Assembly (NCBI RefSeq): GCF_030433895.1 | Contig: NZ_JARUXE010000007.1 | Span: 1 to 64,000, forward strand | Origin: Arthrobacter sp. PsM3 | Lineage (GTDB): Bacteria > Actinomycetota > Actinomycetes > Actinomycetales > Micrococcaceae | Direction: 5' to 3' | DNA: 64,000 bases | Shown here: piece by piece, positions 29,197-39,212 of the stretch | How the letters are laid out: each line of letters begins with the position of its first letter | Position numbering within the stretch: position 1 is the stretch's first letter | The notes under the pieces: generated by a model | The model's database searches: none | The model's input: the letters and a program-made list of their open reading frames with translations, nothing else | What the model was told of the DNA's origin: nothing | Position numbers and translations under genes: made by a program

Positions 29197-29913
29197 TCAT
29201 GCAGGAATGCGGAGGGAACGGCATGACATGGCGACCGATCCGGAGCCGATCATGAGCTCGCTGAGCCGGGCCAGTTCGTCATCGCCACGGAATAGGGCGT
29301 TGATCATGCTTACTAGACGCTTGGTTCCGTTCCCGGCGCGGTAGAGCGCCGCGGAAGGCTGACCCAAACGGTCGCTCACGGCCCAGGAGAAAGCATTGCT
29401 CATCTGTCTTTCGGCGTTCTTCACAACTGGCATACTCTTCCAGGCCTCGCCGAAGACGGCACCATCGATAGCTCTCACCGGAATGCATGGGTGCGAGGCG
29501 CCCAGCTCGCCTTCTCCGACGCCAAGCGCGCTGCGATCGGCGATGAGCAGATCGGCCAAATCCTCGCGTCAAGTCCCATCGGCACCGCCGGCGTTTGGCC
29601 CGCTTAATCGGTCTGAGAGTTCATCGAGAACATTGAGTCGCCCCCACCGCCCCCGCACTTCCGCATGATTCAGCGCGGACGACTTCGGAAACTGACAGTC
29701 GGGCCCGCCATGCAGGCTATGGCTGCAAGGGTCAGGATCTGGAGCGGTGTCGAAGCGCGTAGGGTCCCACTCGGTGTTCTGGTTACGGGACAGAAGCACC
29801 GAGAGGGTGGCGAAGCCATCTTGGCCCTGCCACCCTTCTGGGCGTGTCCACGTCGCAATCAAACTCAGGCTGTTTTGCAGGGTGCTACCGGCAGTGGGCG
29901 CGAGTACCGCCAT
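29197..29913 (-). pseudogene. Unidentified ORF interrupted by an in-frame stop
   Basis: A single minus-strand frame runs from ATG 29913 to the stop at 29197 (about 238 codons), broken only by TGA at 29571-29569. Upstream part: MAVLAPTAGSTLQNSLSLIA, then RPEGWQGQDGFATLSVLLSR. Downstream part: REDLADLLIADRSALGVGEG and AVSDRLGQPSAALYRAGNG, then KRLVSMINALFRGDDELARL. Both halves look protein-like, with amphipathic helices near the end, and the frame is preserved across the stop. The product is not recognised. It could be a decaying gene, two short genes, or an error at the TGA. Confidence 0.45.
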
Positions 29914-29939
29914 CTGCCCTTGAGTTGGTGCTCTGCTTG

Positions 29940-30494
29940 TTAGTAGCTTCCTCCAGCGGTAAGGGATACGGCCCCGACAGGGTGCCAGATGGTCTTGATT
30001 TCCATGAACGCGCGGATTCGGGCAGTTCCCGGCGCCGCCCGGAGGTTGGGTTCGCCCCGTGGGGAGTAGACCCTCTTGACGGTTCCCGAAGCGGCTTCTG
30101 TCAGAGAAATGCGGAGTTCCTGGCTGGCCGCGGATAGGTCGAGGGCGTTGACGTCGGCGTGCGAGGCCAAGTACGGCATGATTTCCGCGGCTTGTCCTGT
30201 GAGAATGTTGACCACGCCGTTTGGCAGGTCGCTGGTTGCCAGGGTTTCGGCGAAGAGAATGGCGATGTTGGGCGTGTCTTTGTCGGCGACCAGAACGACC
30301 GAGTTACCGCTGCAGATGATGGGGGCGATGGCTGCCACGAGTCCGAGCAGAGGGGAGTCAGCGGGCGCGATAGCGGCTACTACCCCTGTTGGCTCGGGGG
30401 CTGAGTATGAAAAGTAGGGGCCCGATACTGGGTTTGCGCCGCCGAATACCGCCGCGAGCTTGTCAGTCCATCCCGAGTAGTGAATTTCTTTCGC
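29940..30494 (-). pseudogene. C-terminal remnant of an aldehyde dehydrogenase
   Basis: The minus-strand frame is open from 30494 to its stop at 29940. It reads GWTDKLAAVFGGANPVSGPY, PEPTGVVAAIAPADSPLLGL, PIICSGNSVVLVADKDTP, ETLATSDLPNGVVNILTGQA, HADVNALDLSA and FMEIKTIWHPVG. This order matches the later part of an aldehyde dehydrogenase of the actinobacterial type that ends in a KTxWHP segment. An in-frame TGA at 30497-30495 sits just upstream, and the N-terminal NAD-domain part is missing. The first candidate start inside is 30338. A functional dehydrogenase is unlikely. Confidence 0.8.
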
Positions 30495-30569
30495 TCAACC
30501 CTGAAACAGGCCTTGGCAAACCCGTCACGGGTGTCCCATTGACCGTCGCGTCCGCGGGGGAGTAAAACC

Positions 30570-30998
30570 ATGATGGACCGGGAGGATGTGGCGCCGATGG
30601 GGTCGCAGAACAACGCCGGACGGGAGCGTTGGGAGCGCCGGCTTTCGGACGCAGAAGCTCAGAGACGCAGGGACTCCGAACTGGCCCGCTACCTTGAGAA
30701 GACAAGTCTGCTCGTGCCGGGGGCACTCAGAAAATGGTGCGACCAGATGGGCATCCTGGAGCTCCCCGAGGTCACGGTCAGGAATCTGGAGTGCACCCTG
30801 GAAGGCTTCACCCGGCGGGCCAAATACCAGATCGACTTCACGGTGAACGGGCTGCAGTTCAGAGGCAAGGTCGTGTACACCGATGACAGATGCCAGTACA
30901 AGGTGCGTCTGGTCTGGCCGAACGGCGCCCAGGGACCGACGATCACCAGCGTCGAGGCGCTGACGGCTGCACTTGCCGGTGCCGATGCCCCGGGCTAA
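30570..30998 (+). CDS. Hypothetical protein, 142 residues
   Basis: ATG 30570 (or 30573) follows cgggggag. The protein has a charged helical N-terminal third (RERWERRLSDAEAQRRRDSE), then a compact region with PEVTVRNLECTLEGFTRRAK and VNGLQFRGKVVYTDDRCQYK. It ends with SVEALTAALAGA, which suggests an alternating beta fold. No signal peptide or membrane segment. I do not recognise the family. It starts just behind the decayed aldehyde dehydrogenase and points away from it. Confidence 0.6.
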   Translation: MMDREDVAPMGSQNNAGRERWERRLSDAEAQRRRDSELARYLEKTSLLVPGALRKWCDQMGILELPEVTVRNLECTLEGFTRRAKYQIDFTVNGLQFRGKVVYTDDRCQYKVRLVWPNGAQGPTITSVEALTAALAGADAPG

Positions 30999-31354
30999 TC
31001 ACCAATCAACGCTCCGTCTCCGGGACTGGACCGGGTGGGACGATCCGGCCCGAAAATTCCGGCCGTTGGTGGAGGCTGACGGCGCGGATCCTTCCTGACC
31101 ACAGTCCGCGGGTACCCACCATGTGCGGAGGTTTCAGCGGATATTGGCACTCAGCTCCACGCACCTGCCTTCTCGGACCCCCAAAATCGTCTTCATCTTC
31201 CAATAGAAACTCAGAACGTCGTAAGAGACGGTGAGTCCGTGGGGCCGGGTCAAGCCGCCACACCGGTCCCGGACCAAACGGCCATATTCAAGAATGGCCA
31301 GCTTTGAGCCTGATCGCCCAAGCTGGACCGCCCCGATCTGGTCAGCATTCACCC
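30999..31354. other. Gap between the 142-residue protein and the Pls-like gene
   Basis: No clear gene. On the minus strand a 74-codon frame (GTG 31358 to stop 31134) overlaps the Pls-like stop as GTGA and begins MRVNADQIGAVQLGRSGSKL. The overlap would allow coupling, but composition gives little support. Treated as unresolved. Confidence 0.35.
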
Positions 31355-34300
31355 TCACACAAGTTCGGGCTGGGCTCCGCGGGGGTCGGTCCAGGGGCTG
31401 ACGGGGTTACCGATCCAGTAACTGCCCGCGGGGACGGTCTCCCCGCGCATGACCAGGGACGCAGGCCCGACGGTGCCGCCGGCCCCGATCCGGGCAGCTG
31501 GGAGGATGACGCCATGCGGACCCATGGTCGCCCCGGCATCGAGGGTGACAGTGTCGATGCTCATTACCCGGTCATGGAAGAGATGAGTCTGGACCACGCA
31601 GCCGCGGTTGACGGTTGAATTCGGGCCTAAAGTGACGAGGTCCGCTTCCGGGAGCCAGTAGCTTTCGCACCAGGTCCCGGCGCCGATGTGGGCGCCGAGT
31701 GCCCGCAGCCACCACACCAGGGCCGGGGTACCGGCCGCGGCTCGGGCGAACCAGGGAGCTGTGACCATTTCGATGAAGGTGTCCACGACCTCGTTGCGCC
31801 AGATGAATGAACTCCACAGCGGGTGTTCCCCGGCGCGGATCCGTCCCACCAGCAACCATTTTGCCGCAACGGAGCTTCCGGCGGCCACGGCCCCGGCGCC
31901 CAGGACCACTACGGTTCCCAGCAGTGCCGCGACGAGGTAGCCGGCGCGCGTGGCCAGGAGATCCAGGACGGCCAGCACGCCCGCGGCGATGGCGGCCGTG
32001 AGGATGACCGGAATGCCCCGGCCGAGCTCCCAGCAGGACCTGTACACCTTCAGCCGCAGCGGCGGGTCGAATGTCAGGCTCTGGTCCATGTCCATTCGTG
32101 CCCGGCGCAGCCGGACCGGGGGGCTGCCCAGCCAGGATGTCCCGGACTTGGCCTTCGCCGGTGTCGCGGACAGGACCGCGACGAGCGAGTTTTTCGGGAC
32201 GCTGCGCCCGGCCCCGGTCATGCCGGAATTGCCTAGGAACGCCCGTTTTCCGATCTTGGCCGGCCCGATCTTCATCCAGCCGCCGCCGAGTTCGTACGAG
32301 GCGATCATGGTGTCATCGGCAAGAAACGCCCCGTCTCCGACAGTTGTCATCGACGGCAGCAATAGTACGGTGGACGCTTCCACGTTGTTGCCCACGGTGG
32401 CGCCAAGGAGCCGCAGCCAGACCGGGGTGAAGAGGCTGGCGTAAAGCGGAAAGAGAAGGTCCCGGGCGATGTCCAGCACGCGTTCGGTGGCCCAGACCCG
32501 CCAGCCGATGAGGCTGCGGACCCGGTAGTGGCCCGGGCTCAGGCCAAGGCCCAGCAGCCTGACGATGGCGGCGATCAGGATCATGTTGGAGAGGAACCAG
32601 GTGACCGCCGCTGCCGGGACCGCCCAGAGCAGCACTGGCCACGAGGATGAGAGTGAGTCCTGACCGCGGATGGCCCAGACCACCACCAGGGCTCCTGCAG
32701 CCGCCGATACATAGGGGATGGTGGCCAGCAGCGCGGAGGCCAGGGCATAGCCGGGAAACCACATCCACGCGCCGGGTTTCGCCGGCGGCGCGGCGGGCCA
32801 GTCCTGCTTTGCTTTGCCGAGTCGTTGTGCCGGCGAGCCGGCGAACCGCTGGTTGGCTTTGACTTTCCCCAGGACCGCCGAGCCCGGGGCGATTTCGGCT
32901 CCTGCGCCGATCCTCGTGCCGGGCATCAGGGTGCTGCGTGAACCCACGGTGGCGCCGGGTCCGACCCGGATGTGTCCGATGTGTACCAGATCGCCGTCGA
33001 TCCACCATCCGGACAGGTCCACTTCGGGTTCGATGGAGCATCCGGGGCCCAGGCTCAGCATTCCTGTGACGGGCGGGACGGAATGCAGGTCCACGTCCTT
33101 GCCGATCCTCGCCCCAAGGGCACGCGCGTAGTAGGGGATCCAGGGCGCCCCGGCCAGGCTGACGGCGCCCGAGAGGTCGGAGATCTGTTCGGCGAGCCAC
33201 AGACGCAGGTGCACCTTCCCGGAGCGCGGGTAGCTGCCCGGGGTGACGCCGCGCAGCAGCAGCCGGGCCGCTGCCGCGGAGACAGCCATCCTTCCCCACG
33301 GGCTAACGAACACAGCCCAGGAGGCCAGTACCCACCACCAGGACACGGTCGGGGCTCCGCGGAGAACGCCTGCGGTGGCAACGATGTTGTTCAAGGCCAT
33401 CAGGTAGGTTAGCCACCGCATGGACACCAGCAGCTGCAACGGGATCCCTGCCAGGAGCTGGAAGGTTTGGGACTTCAGGGCGGTCGGCTTCACCGCGCGT
33501 TCTGTCGCGGCGGCTGCCTCGCTGCCGCCGTCCGGGGCGGACAGGCGCGCCAGTTCCACGAGTGCCCCGAGCCGCGGGCGGGCGTAGACGTCCGCGACGG
33601 TGATCGTCGGGTAGCACGCGCAGGGCGGAGACCAGACGGGCGGCGGCCAGGCTGCCGCCGCCGTGGGCGAAGAAGTCCGCGTCCAGGCCTTCCGGGGCAG
33701 CCCCCAGGACAGCGGCCCATTGCTCCACGATCCACCTGGACCTGTCGTCCAGGTCCATTTCGAGGCCCGGGCCAGGCACCCCGGTCGGTACGGCGGCAAT
33801 TGGCCAGGGCAGGGCATTCCGGTCGACCTTGCCGCTGGTCTTGACCGGCAGGGAATCAACGGTGGTCAGCATAAGGACCAGGGCCGCGGGCAGCCGGGCG
33901 GACAGCAGGCCGCGGGCGGCGGATAGGTCCGGTGCCGTATTGGGTGCGGGCACGAGGTAGCCGACGAGGATTTGGTTGCCTGCGGCCGTGGTTTGGACGG
34001 CAGCGGCCGCTCCGTGGATGCCCGGCAGGGACTGGAGGGCGGCGTCGATTTCGCCCAGTTCGATGCGGCGGCCGCCGAGTTTGACCTGTTCATCAGCGCG
34101 ACCGACAAAGATCAGGCCTTCGCTTTCGAAGCGGACCAGGTCGCCGCTGCGATAGGCCCGTTCCCAGCCGAGCGTGTCCATGGGCGCGTACTTCTCCGCG
34201 TCCTTTGAGGGGTCCAGGTATTTTGCCAGGCCCACACCACCGATAATGAGTTCGCCGATCACGCCCTCCGCCACGGGGATCCCCGCCGGGTCAACGACGG

Positions 34301-35267
34301 CCAGGTCCCAGCCATCCAGGGGCAGGCCGATCCGCACGGGGCCCTTGCCGTCCATGCGTGCAGCGCAGGCCACTACGGTGGCCTCTGTAGGCCCATAGGT
34401 ATTCCAGAGCTCACGGTCATCCACGGCGAGCCGAGCGGCGAGTTCCGCCGGGCAGGCCTCGCCGCCGAAGATCAGCAACCGGACGGCTTCAAGGGACTCG
34501 GCCGGCCAGAGCCCCGCGAGTGTGGGGACGGTGGAGACCACAGTGATGCCATTGGTGATCAGCCACGGACCCAAATCCATTCCGGTCCGGACCAGAGACC
34601 GCGGCGCCGGGACCAGGCAGGCTCCGTTGCGCCAGGCCAGCCACATTTCCTCACACGAAGCATCGAACGCCACGGACAGCCCTGCCAGGACCCGGTCCGA
34701 GGTATTCAACGGCTCTGCCGACAGGAACATGCGCGCTTCGGCGTCCACGAACGCTGCAGCGGAGCGATGCGTGACTGCCACACCTTTCGGGGTGCCGGTG
34801 GATCCAGAGGTGAATATCACCCACGCGTCATCGGCCGGTGTCGCCTCACGCGGAGCTTGGAAGGGCCGCATCCGGTCCGGGGAGGTGATGATTTCATCGG
34901 CACGCAGGATCCCGGCGACCCCGGCCTCAGCAAAGACCAAGCGTGCCCGCTCGTCAGGGTCATCGGCGTCGACCGGAACATAAGCGGCGCCCACATGCAG
35001 GATGGCCAGGATCGCAACGTAGAGCTCGTTTGTACCGGAGGGGATCCGCACGCCGACCTTGTCGCCCGCGCCGATCCCGGCCTGATGGAGGTCCCGGCCA
35101 TAGGCCTTCACTTCAAGGAGAAGCTCGGCATAACTGAGAGAGGTCCGCCCGTCATCGAGCGCCGACGCGTCAGGAAACCGGTGGGCTGTTTCCTGGAGAA
35201 TTTGAATCAAGGTGCGCGGCGGGGCGGCGGCAGCAGCGCGGGCCAGTTGCGGGCGGTGAGTTGTCAC
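31355..35267 (-). pseudogene. Pls/PosA-like non-ribosomal peptide synthetase (A-T-membrane-hexapeptide domains), frameshifted
   Basis: The first part is an adenylation domain: FTSGSTGTPKGVAVTHR, NTYGPTEATVV, AYRSGDLVRF, GRADEQVKLGGRRIELGEID and KTSGKVDRNALP. A carrier domain follows with FFAHGGGSLAAARLVSALR (Ser for phosphopantetheine). The remaining ~750 residues are in another frame. They begin YPTITVADVYARPRLGALVE and hold several membrane segments plus three left-handed beta-helix (hexapeptide) regions. This is the layout of epsilon-poly-lysine synthetase-like enzymes. The frames switch at about 33605-33625; restoring two missing bases would give LRxRYPTITV. The start is taken at GTG 35267, although the frame opens at 35474. 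Possibly a sequencing error rather than decay. Confidence 0.75.
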
Positions 35268-35408
35268 AAGACCAGTGTGGCCAAGAATCGGGTTTATCGG
35301 GTGGCTGTCCAGTGAAGCGCCCGCCAAAGTTACGGAACCGCCACAGGACCTGAGGGGCCGGTCCTGGCCGGAAACCCCCGACGCAGACTGTCCGGGAGGC
35401 GCTCCCAA

Positions 35409-35590
35409 CTTTTGGAGCTTCAGCAGCTCGATCTGCAGCAGACGCTGTTCCAGCTCGTACTGCTCGCGGGTCATTCATATCTCATAGGCGTAGCCTCCGC
35501 CAGGTGTCGACTGGCGTCCCGTGGGGGCGATAGCAGAGGGTCGTCGTAATCGTCGTCCAGAACGGTGAAACCGTGTCGGACCAAGGCATA
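35409..35590 (-). pseudogene. ppk2: 5' remnant of a polyphosphate kinase 2 gene
   Basis: Minus-strand translation in changing frames gives GFTVLDDDYDDP, then VDTWR, then GYAYEI, then MTREQYELEQRLLQIELLKL. In this order and spacing they match the N-terminal lead-in of actinobacterial PPK2 proteins (V(D/E)TWREGYPYE, MTREQYE, LLQIELLKLQ). The match stops before the Walker A motif, and the sequence then runs into the NRPS frame. Small indels break the frame at least twice. The last segment is in frame with the adenylation domain, so it forms an artificial N-terminus for that ORF. Confidence 0.65.
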
Positions 35591-35759
35591 ATATTTCATC
35601 GGCTGGACTTACTGTGCTGCCATGAACATTCAACAAACACGCTGAGTGCGACGCAAGGGGGAAGACCCCGGCAGATGCCGCTGGGTGGGACTACCCGCTG
35701 TGCTGACGGTTCCGAGTTGGCCAGACCGGGGTCCAGGCGAATTTGGGGGCCTCAGGTCC

Positions 35760-36242
35760 TCAGGTCCCGTCACTCGGAGGGGCGGCCTTCGGCGGGCCGG
35801 GAAGGACTCCGCCTTCGAAGTGAAAACTGAGCAGTTCGGCCCGGAATTTGACCGCGTCCAGAAACTCGGTCAGGGCAACGTGGTTACCGGGCATAGTTTT
35901 TCCGACCAGGCCACTGAGCGGGCCGCTGGCCGTATCGGAAACCCTCAGAAGGGTCATCCCGGTGTAGTCCGTAAGCGTGAAGGTGCGCACGACCTTGAGC
36001 AGTCCCGCCGGCAGGCCGCCTGACAAACTCATGCATTTGCCGGGAACCAGAGAGATCCGCAGATGGAATGTGCGCTTGCCGCCGGCCCGCATCCGAACCT
36101 TTACCCGTTCGCCGTGGCTCAACTCGCCCTTGATTTCGGTGATCCCGGAAGCCCAGACAGCGTAGTTTCCCGCGTCAGTGATTATGCCCCACACCGTGCC
36201 GGCCCCCGCAAGAATCAGGGTCTCCACCTCGAACGATTTCAT
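35760..36242 (-). CDS. SRPBCC (START-like) family protein
   Basis: A 160-residue protein of the polyketide cyclase/dehydrase-like hydrophobic-cavity fold. It shows FEVETLILAGAGTVWGIITD, GNYAVWASGITEIKGELSHG, VKVRMRAGGKRTFHLRISLV and VVRTFTLTDYTGMTLLRVSD, ending with the long helix HVALTEFLDAVKFRAEL. The Pro-rich C-terminus is variable. The ligand is unknown; relatives often mediate lipid or aromatic ligand binding in stress responses. A paralogue lies at 49270-49677. Confidence 0.85.
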   Translation of the reverse strand: MKSFEVETLILAGAGTVWGIITDAGNYAVWASGITEIKGELSHGERVKVRMRAGGKRTFHLRISLVPGKCMSLSGGLPAGLLKVVRTFTLTDYTGMTLLRVSDTASGPLSGLVGKTMPGNHVALTEFLDAVKFRAELLSFHFEGGVLPGPPKAAPPSDGT

Positions 36243-36687
36243 GTACCAAGGCTATCGGCCAGCTTCATTCGCGGCGGTCGCCTGCAAAGAAGGTGACCTC
36301 CGTGACATGAAGGGCGCTGGCACCAGGATTCCGAGGAAGGAGATGCTGGTACCCCCGCACTCATGAGCGGCTCGTAAACGGAACCGTCACGATTTGCTCC
36401 GCAGGGACCAAACCCGGCAAGCCGATGACCCCCTTCCCAGTTGGCTCGGTGGCAGAATCTGTTGCCGGGGGAACATCCCAAATTCGTCGCCCACGACGTG
36501 CGGCGGCAGCTGCACAGGGCGGAGGCCTCACCGCACGGCGCTTCACCCAGCCCCGCCACAGCCTTTGCGCCACTTTTCCCTAGGATGATTGAGCGTCTGC
36601 GCTGATTCCCTTCGGGCTCACACCCGGGTTTGCTTGAGTTCCCCCAACGTTCTCATTGCGTTCAGCTCTATTGGCTACGCTGGCCGC
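36243..36687. other. Gap with no supported gene
   Basis: About 445 bases. Frames present are short and Cys/Arg/Ser-rich, as expected of non-coding GC-rich DNA. I see no RNA gene or repeat. Confidence 0.5.
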
Positions 36688-36878
36688 ATGCCAGCGTTCA
36701 CACTCGACGGCGGGTTATACCAGTACCTCAGGTCGGCGGCAGAACTGTGGACGTGCACGCTCTGGAGGCGCCGTGGAACTCAAATCCGTTCTACGTCTTC
36801 GTGGCTTGGACCGATGCTGACATGAGTGCACTGGGTACGGATCCTGACCGGAAGCTTGGAGCGCCTCAACGCGCCTGA
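36688..36878 (+). pseudogene. Frameshifted small Arthrobacter-type protein
   Basis: From ATG 36688 the frame reads MPAFTLDGGLYQYLRSAAEL and then loses sense. A second + frame, open at the same point, continues TVDVHALEAPWNSNPFYVFV, AWTDADMSALGTDPDRKLGA and stops at 36878. Joined, they give a plausible ~63-residue protein, so a frameshift near 36740-36750 is likely. The family is not named; the assignment rests on continuity of the two halves. Confidence 0.45.
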
Positions 36879-37007
36879 TTGGGATGTGGAACATGAGGAG
36901 CCGTGCCCGGAGGACCGGCTGACGCCGGAGCGGTATGTGATACATCTTGCGGATTTGCGCAAATCTCCGAATGGTCTGTCGAGTCAAGAAAATGGAAGCG
37001 AACAAAC

Positions 37008-37289
37008 ATGGGGTCCAGGGTTTTTTCATGTTTTATCTCGGACTGCATTGCCGCAGACGTCGAGGGGGACCGCGGGCTGACGGAAGATGCGATGTATGGG
37101 GTATATGTCAGTTGGTGCGTCCTTCACTATCTGCGTCCCAAGCCCTCCGAGGAATTCTGGGCGGCGATGTCCGCTTTGGGTCTTGACGAACGGCGTTGCA
37201 TCGACTGTCGCTACGTTCGGCCCGGACTGCGGATGACCGGGCGTGCGGCGGTGGACTTCATCCTTTCGAGCCGTCCGAGTCTCGCCTGA
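37008..37289 (+). CDS. Conserved small hypothetical protein (93 residues)
   Basis: ATG 37008 follows tggaagcg. The protein reads MGSRVFSCFISDCIAADVEG, GLTEDAMYGVYVSWCVLHYL, SEEFWAAMSALGLDERRC and GLRMTGRAAVDFILSSRPSL. Helical, with five Cys; the ...GLRMTGxAAxDxIL end suggests a winged-helix-like fold, as in plasmid or phage primase C-terminal regions. I recall similar small proteins in Arthrobacter, of unknown function. A 14-base palindrome (GATTTGCGCAAATC, 36952-36965) lies 42 bases upstream and might be its operator. Confidence 0.6.
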   Translation: MGSRVFSCFISDCIAADVEGDRGLTEDAMYGVYVSWCVLHYLRPKPSEEFWAAMSALGLDERRCIDCRYVRPGLRMTGRAAVDFILSSRPSLA

Positions 37290-37543
37290 CCGGGTAGCGA
37301 CCGGACCGTCCAGAATGGTTAGAGGGAAAAGCGTGGAAGACCCCGGCCGGTCATCTGAGAACCTCGTATGGTGGGGACTCCACCACGAGTTGCCCGGTTC
37401 GGGGTCTGGCCGCTTCGATGGGGTACGGGCATACTCGATGGTGCTGAGTGTGCGGACACAGGATGCCCCGCGGGCGGCTTCGATCGTGTTTGACGGGACT
37501 TTAGGCACGGACCGAGGGAACCTGCCCGCCCTAGGATTAAGGC

Positions 37544-39067
37544 ATGGCCGTGACTGAGAAGTTGGAAGTGGAACGAAAATTCGACGTCGGCGAATCGGAC
37601 GAGTTGCCGGCTTTCACTTCCATCGTCGGGGTGGACAGCGTCGGGACGACTGTGGATCAAAAACTTGATGCCGTGTACTTCGACACGTCGGCGTTGGCGC
37701 TGGCGTCCCGGCGGGTCACGTTGCGCCGGCGCACCGGGGGTAAGGACGCCGGGTGGCATCTGAAGCTGCCTGGGGCCGAGGGCGAACGGCGCGAAATCAC
37801 GGAGCCGTTGAACGAGGACCCGGACACTGTGCCGCCCCGGCTGAAGGCGTTGGTGCTGGTTCATGTCAGGGACCAGGAGCTGATGCCGGTCGCGCACCTG
37901 AAAACCCGTCGCACAGCGATTCCCCTGATCGCAGCCGACGGAACTGTTCTGGCGGAATTCAGTGATGACCGGGTGGAGTCCCGGATGCTGCTGGAACCGG
38001 CCGAAAGTGCTGCCTGGCGGGAGTGGGAGGTCGAACTGGTCGACGGTCACCGGGAGGTCCTGGATGCCGCCGAAACCGTGTTTGCCTTGTTGGGTCACCG
38101 GCCGGCGGTGCTTCCGTCCAAGCTGGCCCGCGCCCTTGGCACCAGGTATCCGGCTGCCACGCCCCCAATGCCTCGCCCGCGGCGTAAGGGGCCGGCCTCA
38201 GCGGTGTTTCTTTCCTATCTTCACGAGCAGGTCGAGGCCCTGAAAATCCATGACCCCGGGGTCCGGGAGGGAGCCCCGGATGCGGTCCACCAGCTCCGGG
38301 TAGCCGCACGCCGGATGCGGTCCGTGCTGGCAAGCTTCCGCCCATTGACCGACAAGGGGACCGCCCAGCTCCTGCGGGAAGAACTTCAATGGCTCGCAGG
38401 GACAGTCGGTACGGCCCGGGACCTTGAGGTCATGCGGACCCAGCTGAATGAGCTGATTGGCGCCGAACCCCCGGAGCTGGTCATGGGGCCGGTGAAAGAG
38501 CGCGTCGAGGACCAGCTCGGGGCCGCCTATGAGGCTGCCCTCGCCGACGGATTGGCTGCCATGGGAAGCGAGCGGTATTTCCGGCTTCTGGATGAACTCG
38601 ATGGCTTCGTGGCGGCCCCTCCGCTGGCCGGACCGGCCCACAAGAAGGCCGAGGGGACGGTGGGCCGGCTGGTCAATGCCGAACGGAAGCGCCTGAAGGG
38701 GGCGGTGAGGAACCTCGAGGGCGTCTCCGATGATGATTCTGCCAATGCCACGCTGCACGAGATCCGGAAGAGCGCAAAACGTCTTCGGTACGCGGCTGAG
38801 GCGGCCGTCCCGATTTTTGGAAAGCAGGCCGCCAGGCTGGCGCGCACCGCGGAAGAAGTTCAGACCATTCTGGGCGATCATCAGGACAGTGTCGTGATCA
38901 GGGAAAAATTGCGGTCGCTCGCCACAGGGCCCGGGGAGGGCGGTGGGGGAACCGGATTCACCTTCGGGCGGCTCCACGCACTGGAGCAGCACCGCGGAGC
39001 CGAGGCCCGCGCCCGGTTCGTGACCCTATGGCAGGAATCACCGCCCAGGCCGCTCCGGCGGAAATAG
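37544..39067 (+). CDS. CYTH and CHAD domain protein
   Basis: A 507-residue cytoplasmic protein. The N-terminal CYTH domain (about 1-205) has the diagnostic ExExK-type start LEVERKF and acidic/basic strands lining a triphosphate tunnel (DAVYFDT, RRRTGGKDAGWHLKLPGAEG, EWEVELVDG). The C-terminal CHAD domain (about 225-500) is helical with conserved His and Lys/Arg (VHQLRVAARRMRSVL, LHEIRKSAKRLRYAAEA). CYTH domains act on inorganic triphosphate or nucleotides; CHAD domains bind polyphosphate. Together with the PPK2 remnant nearby this points to polyphosphate handling. Stand-alone promoter expected. Confidence 0.93.
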   Translation: MAVTEKLEVERKFDVGESDELPAFTSIVGVDSVGTTVDQKLDAVYFDTSALALASRRVTLRRRTGGKDAGWHLKLPGAEGERREITEPLNEDPDTVPPRLKALVLVHVRDQELMPVAHLKTRRTAIPLIAADGTVLAEFSDDRVESRMLLEPAESAAWREWEVELVDGHREVLDAAETVFALLGHRPAVLPSKLARALGTRYPAATPPMPRPRRKGPASAVFLSYLHEQVEALKIHDPGVREGAPDAVHQLRVAARRMRSVLASFRPLTDKGTAQLLREELQWLAGTVGTARDLEVMRTQLNELIGAEPPELVMGPVKERVEDQLGAAYEAALADGLAAMGSERYFRLLDELDGFVAAPPLAGPAHKKAEGTVGRLVNAERKRLKGAVRNLEGVSDDDSANATLHEIRKSAKRLRYAAEAAVPIFGKQAARLARTAEEVQTILGDHQDSVVIREKLRSLATGPGEGGGGTGFTFGRLHALEQHRGAEARARFVTLWQESPPRPLRRK

Positions 39068-39212
39068 TCACCGGGTGCTTGTCCCGGATTCACCAGAGGG
39101 ACATTCGGGCCAGGTATCGTCGCCGGGGCGGGATCGTGCCCGGCGGCGGGCCGTGCCACCAGGGTTTGTTCCGCTCTTACTGTGCCCGAAACCGGGGCTG
39201 GAGAGGACCATC

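Noticed and set aside
30380-30613. Minus-strand ORF overlapping the aldehyde dehydrogenase remnant
   Set aside because: Only a short segment might be an earlier part of the dehydrogenase in a shifted frame; too weak to claim.
33303-33620. C-terminal Arg/Pro-rich end of the adenylation-domain frame
   Set aside because: It is the out-of-frame continuation after the lesion; the neighbouring frame carries the real carrier-domain continuation.
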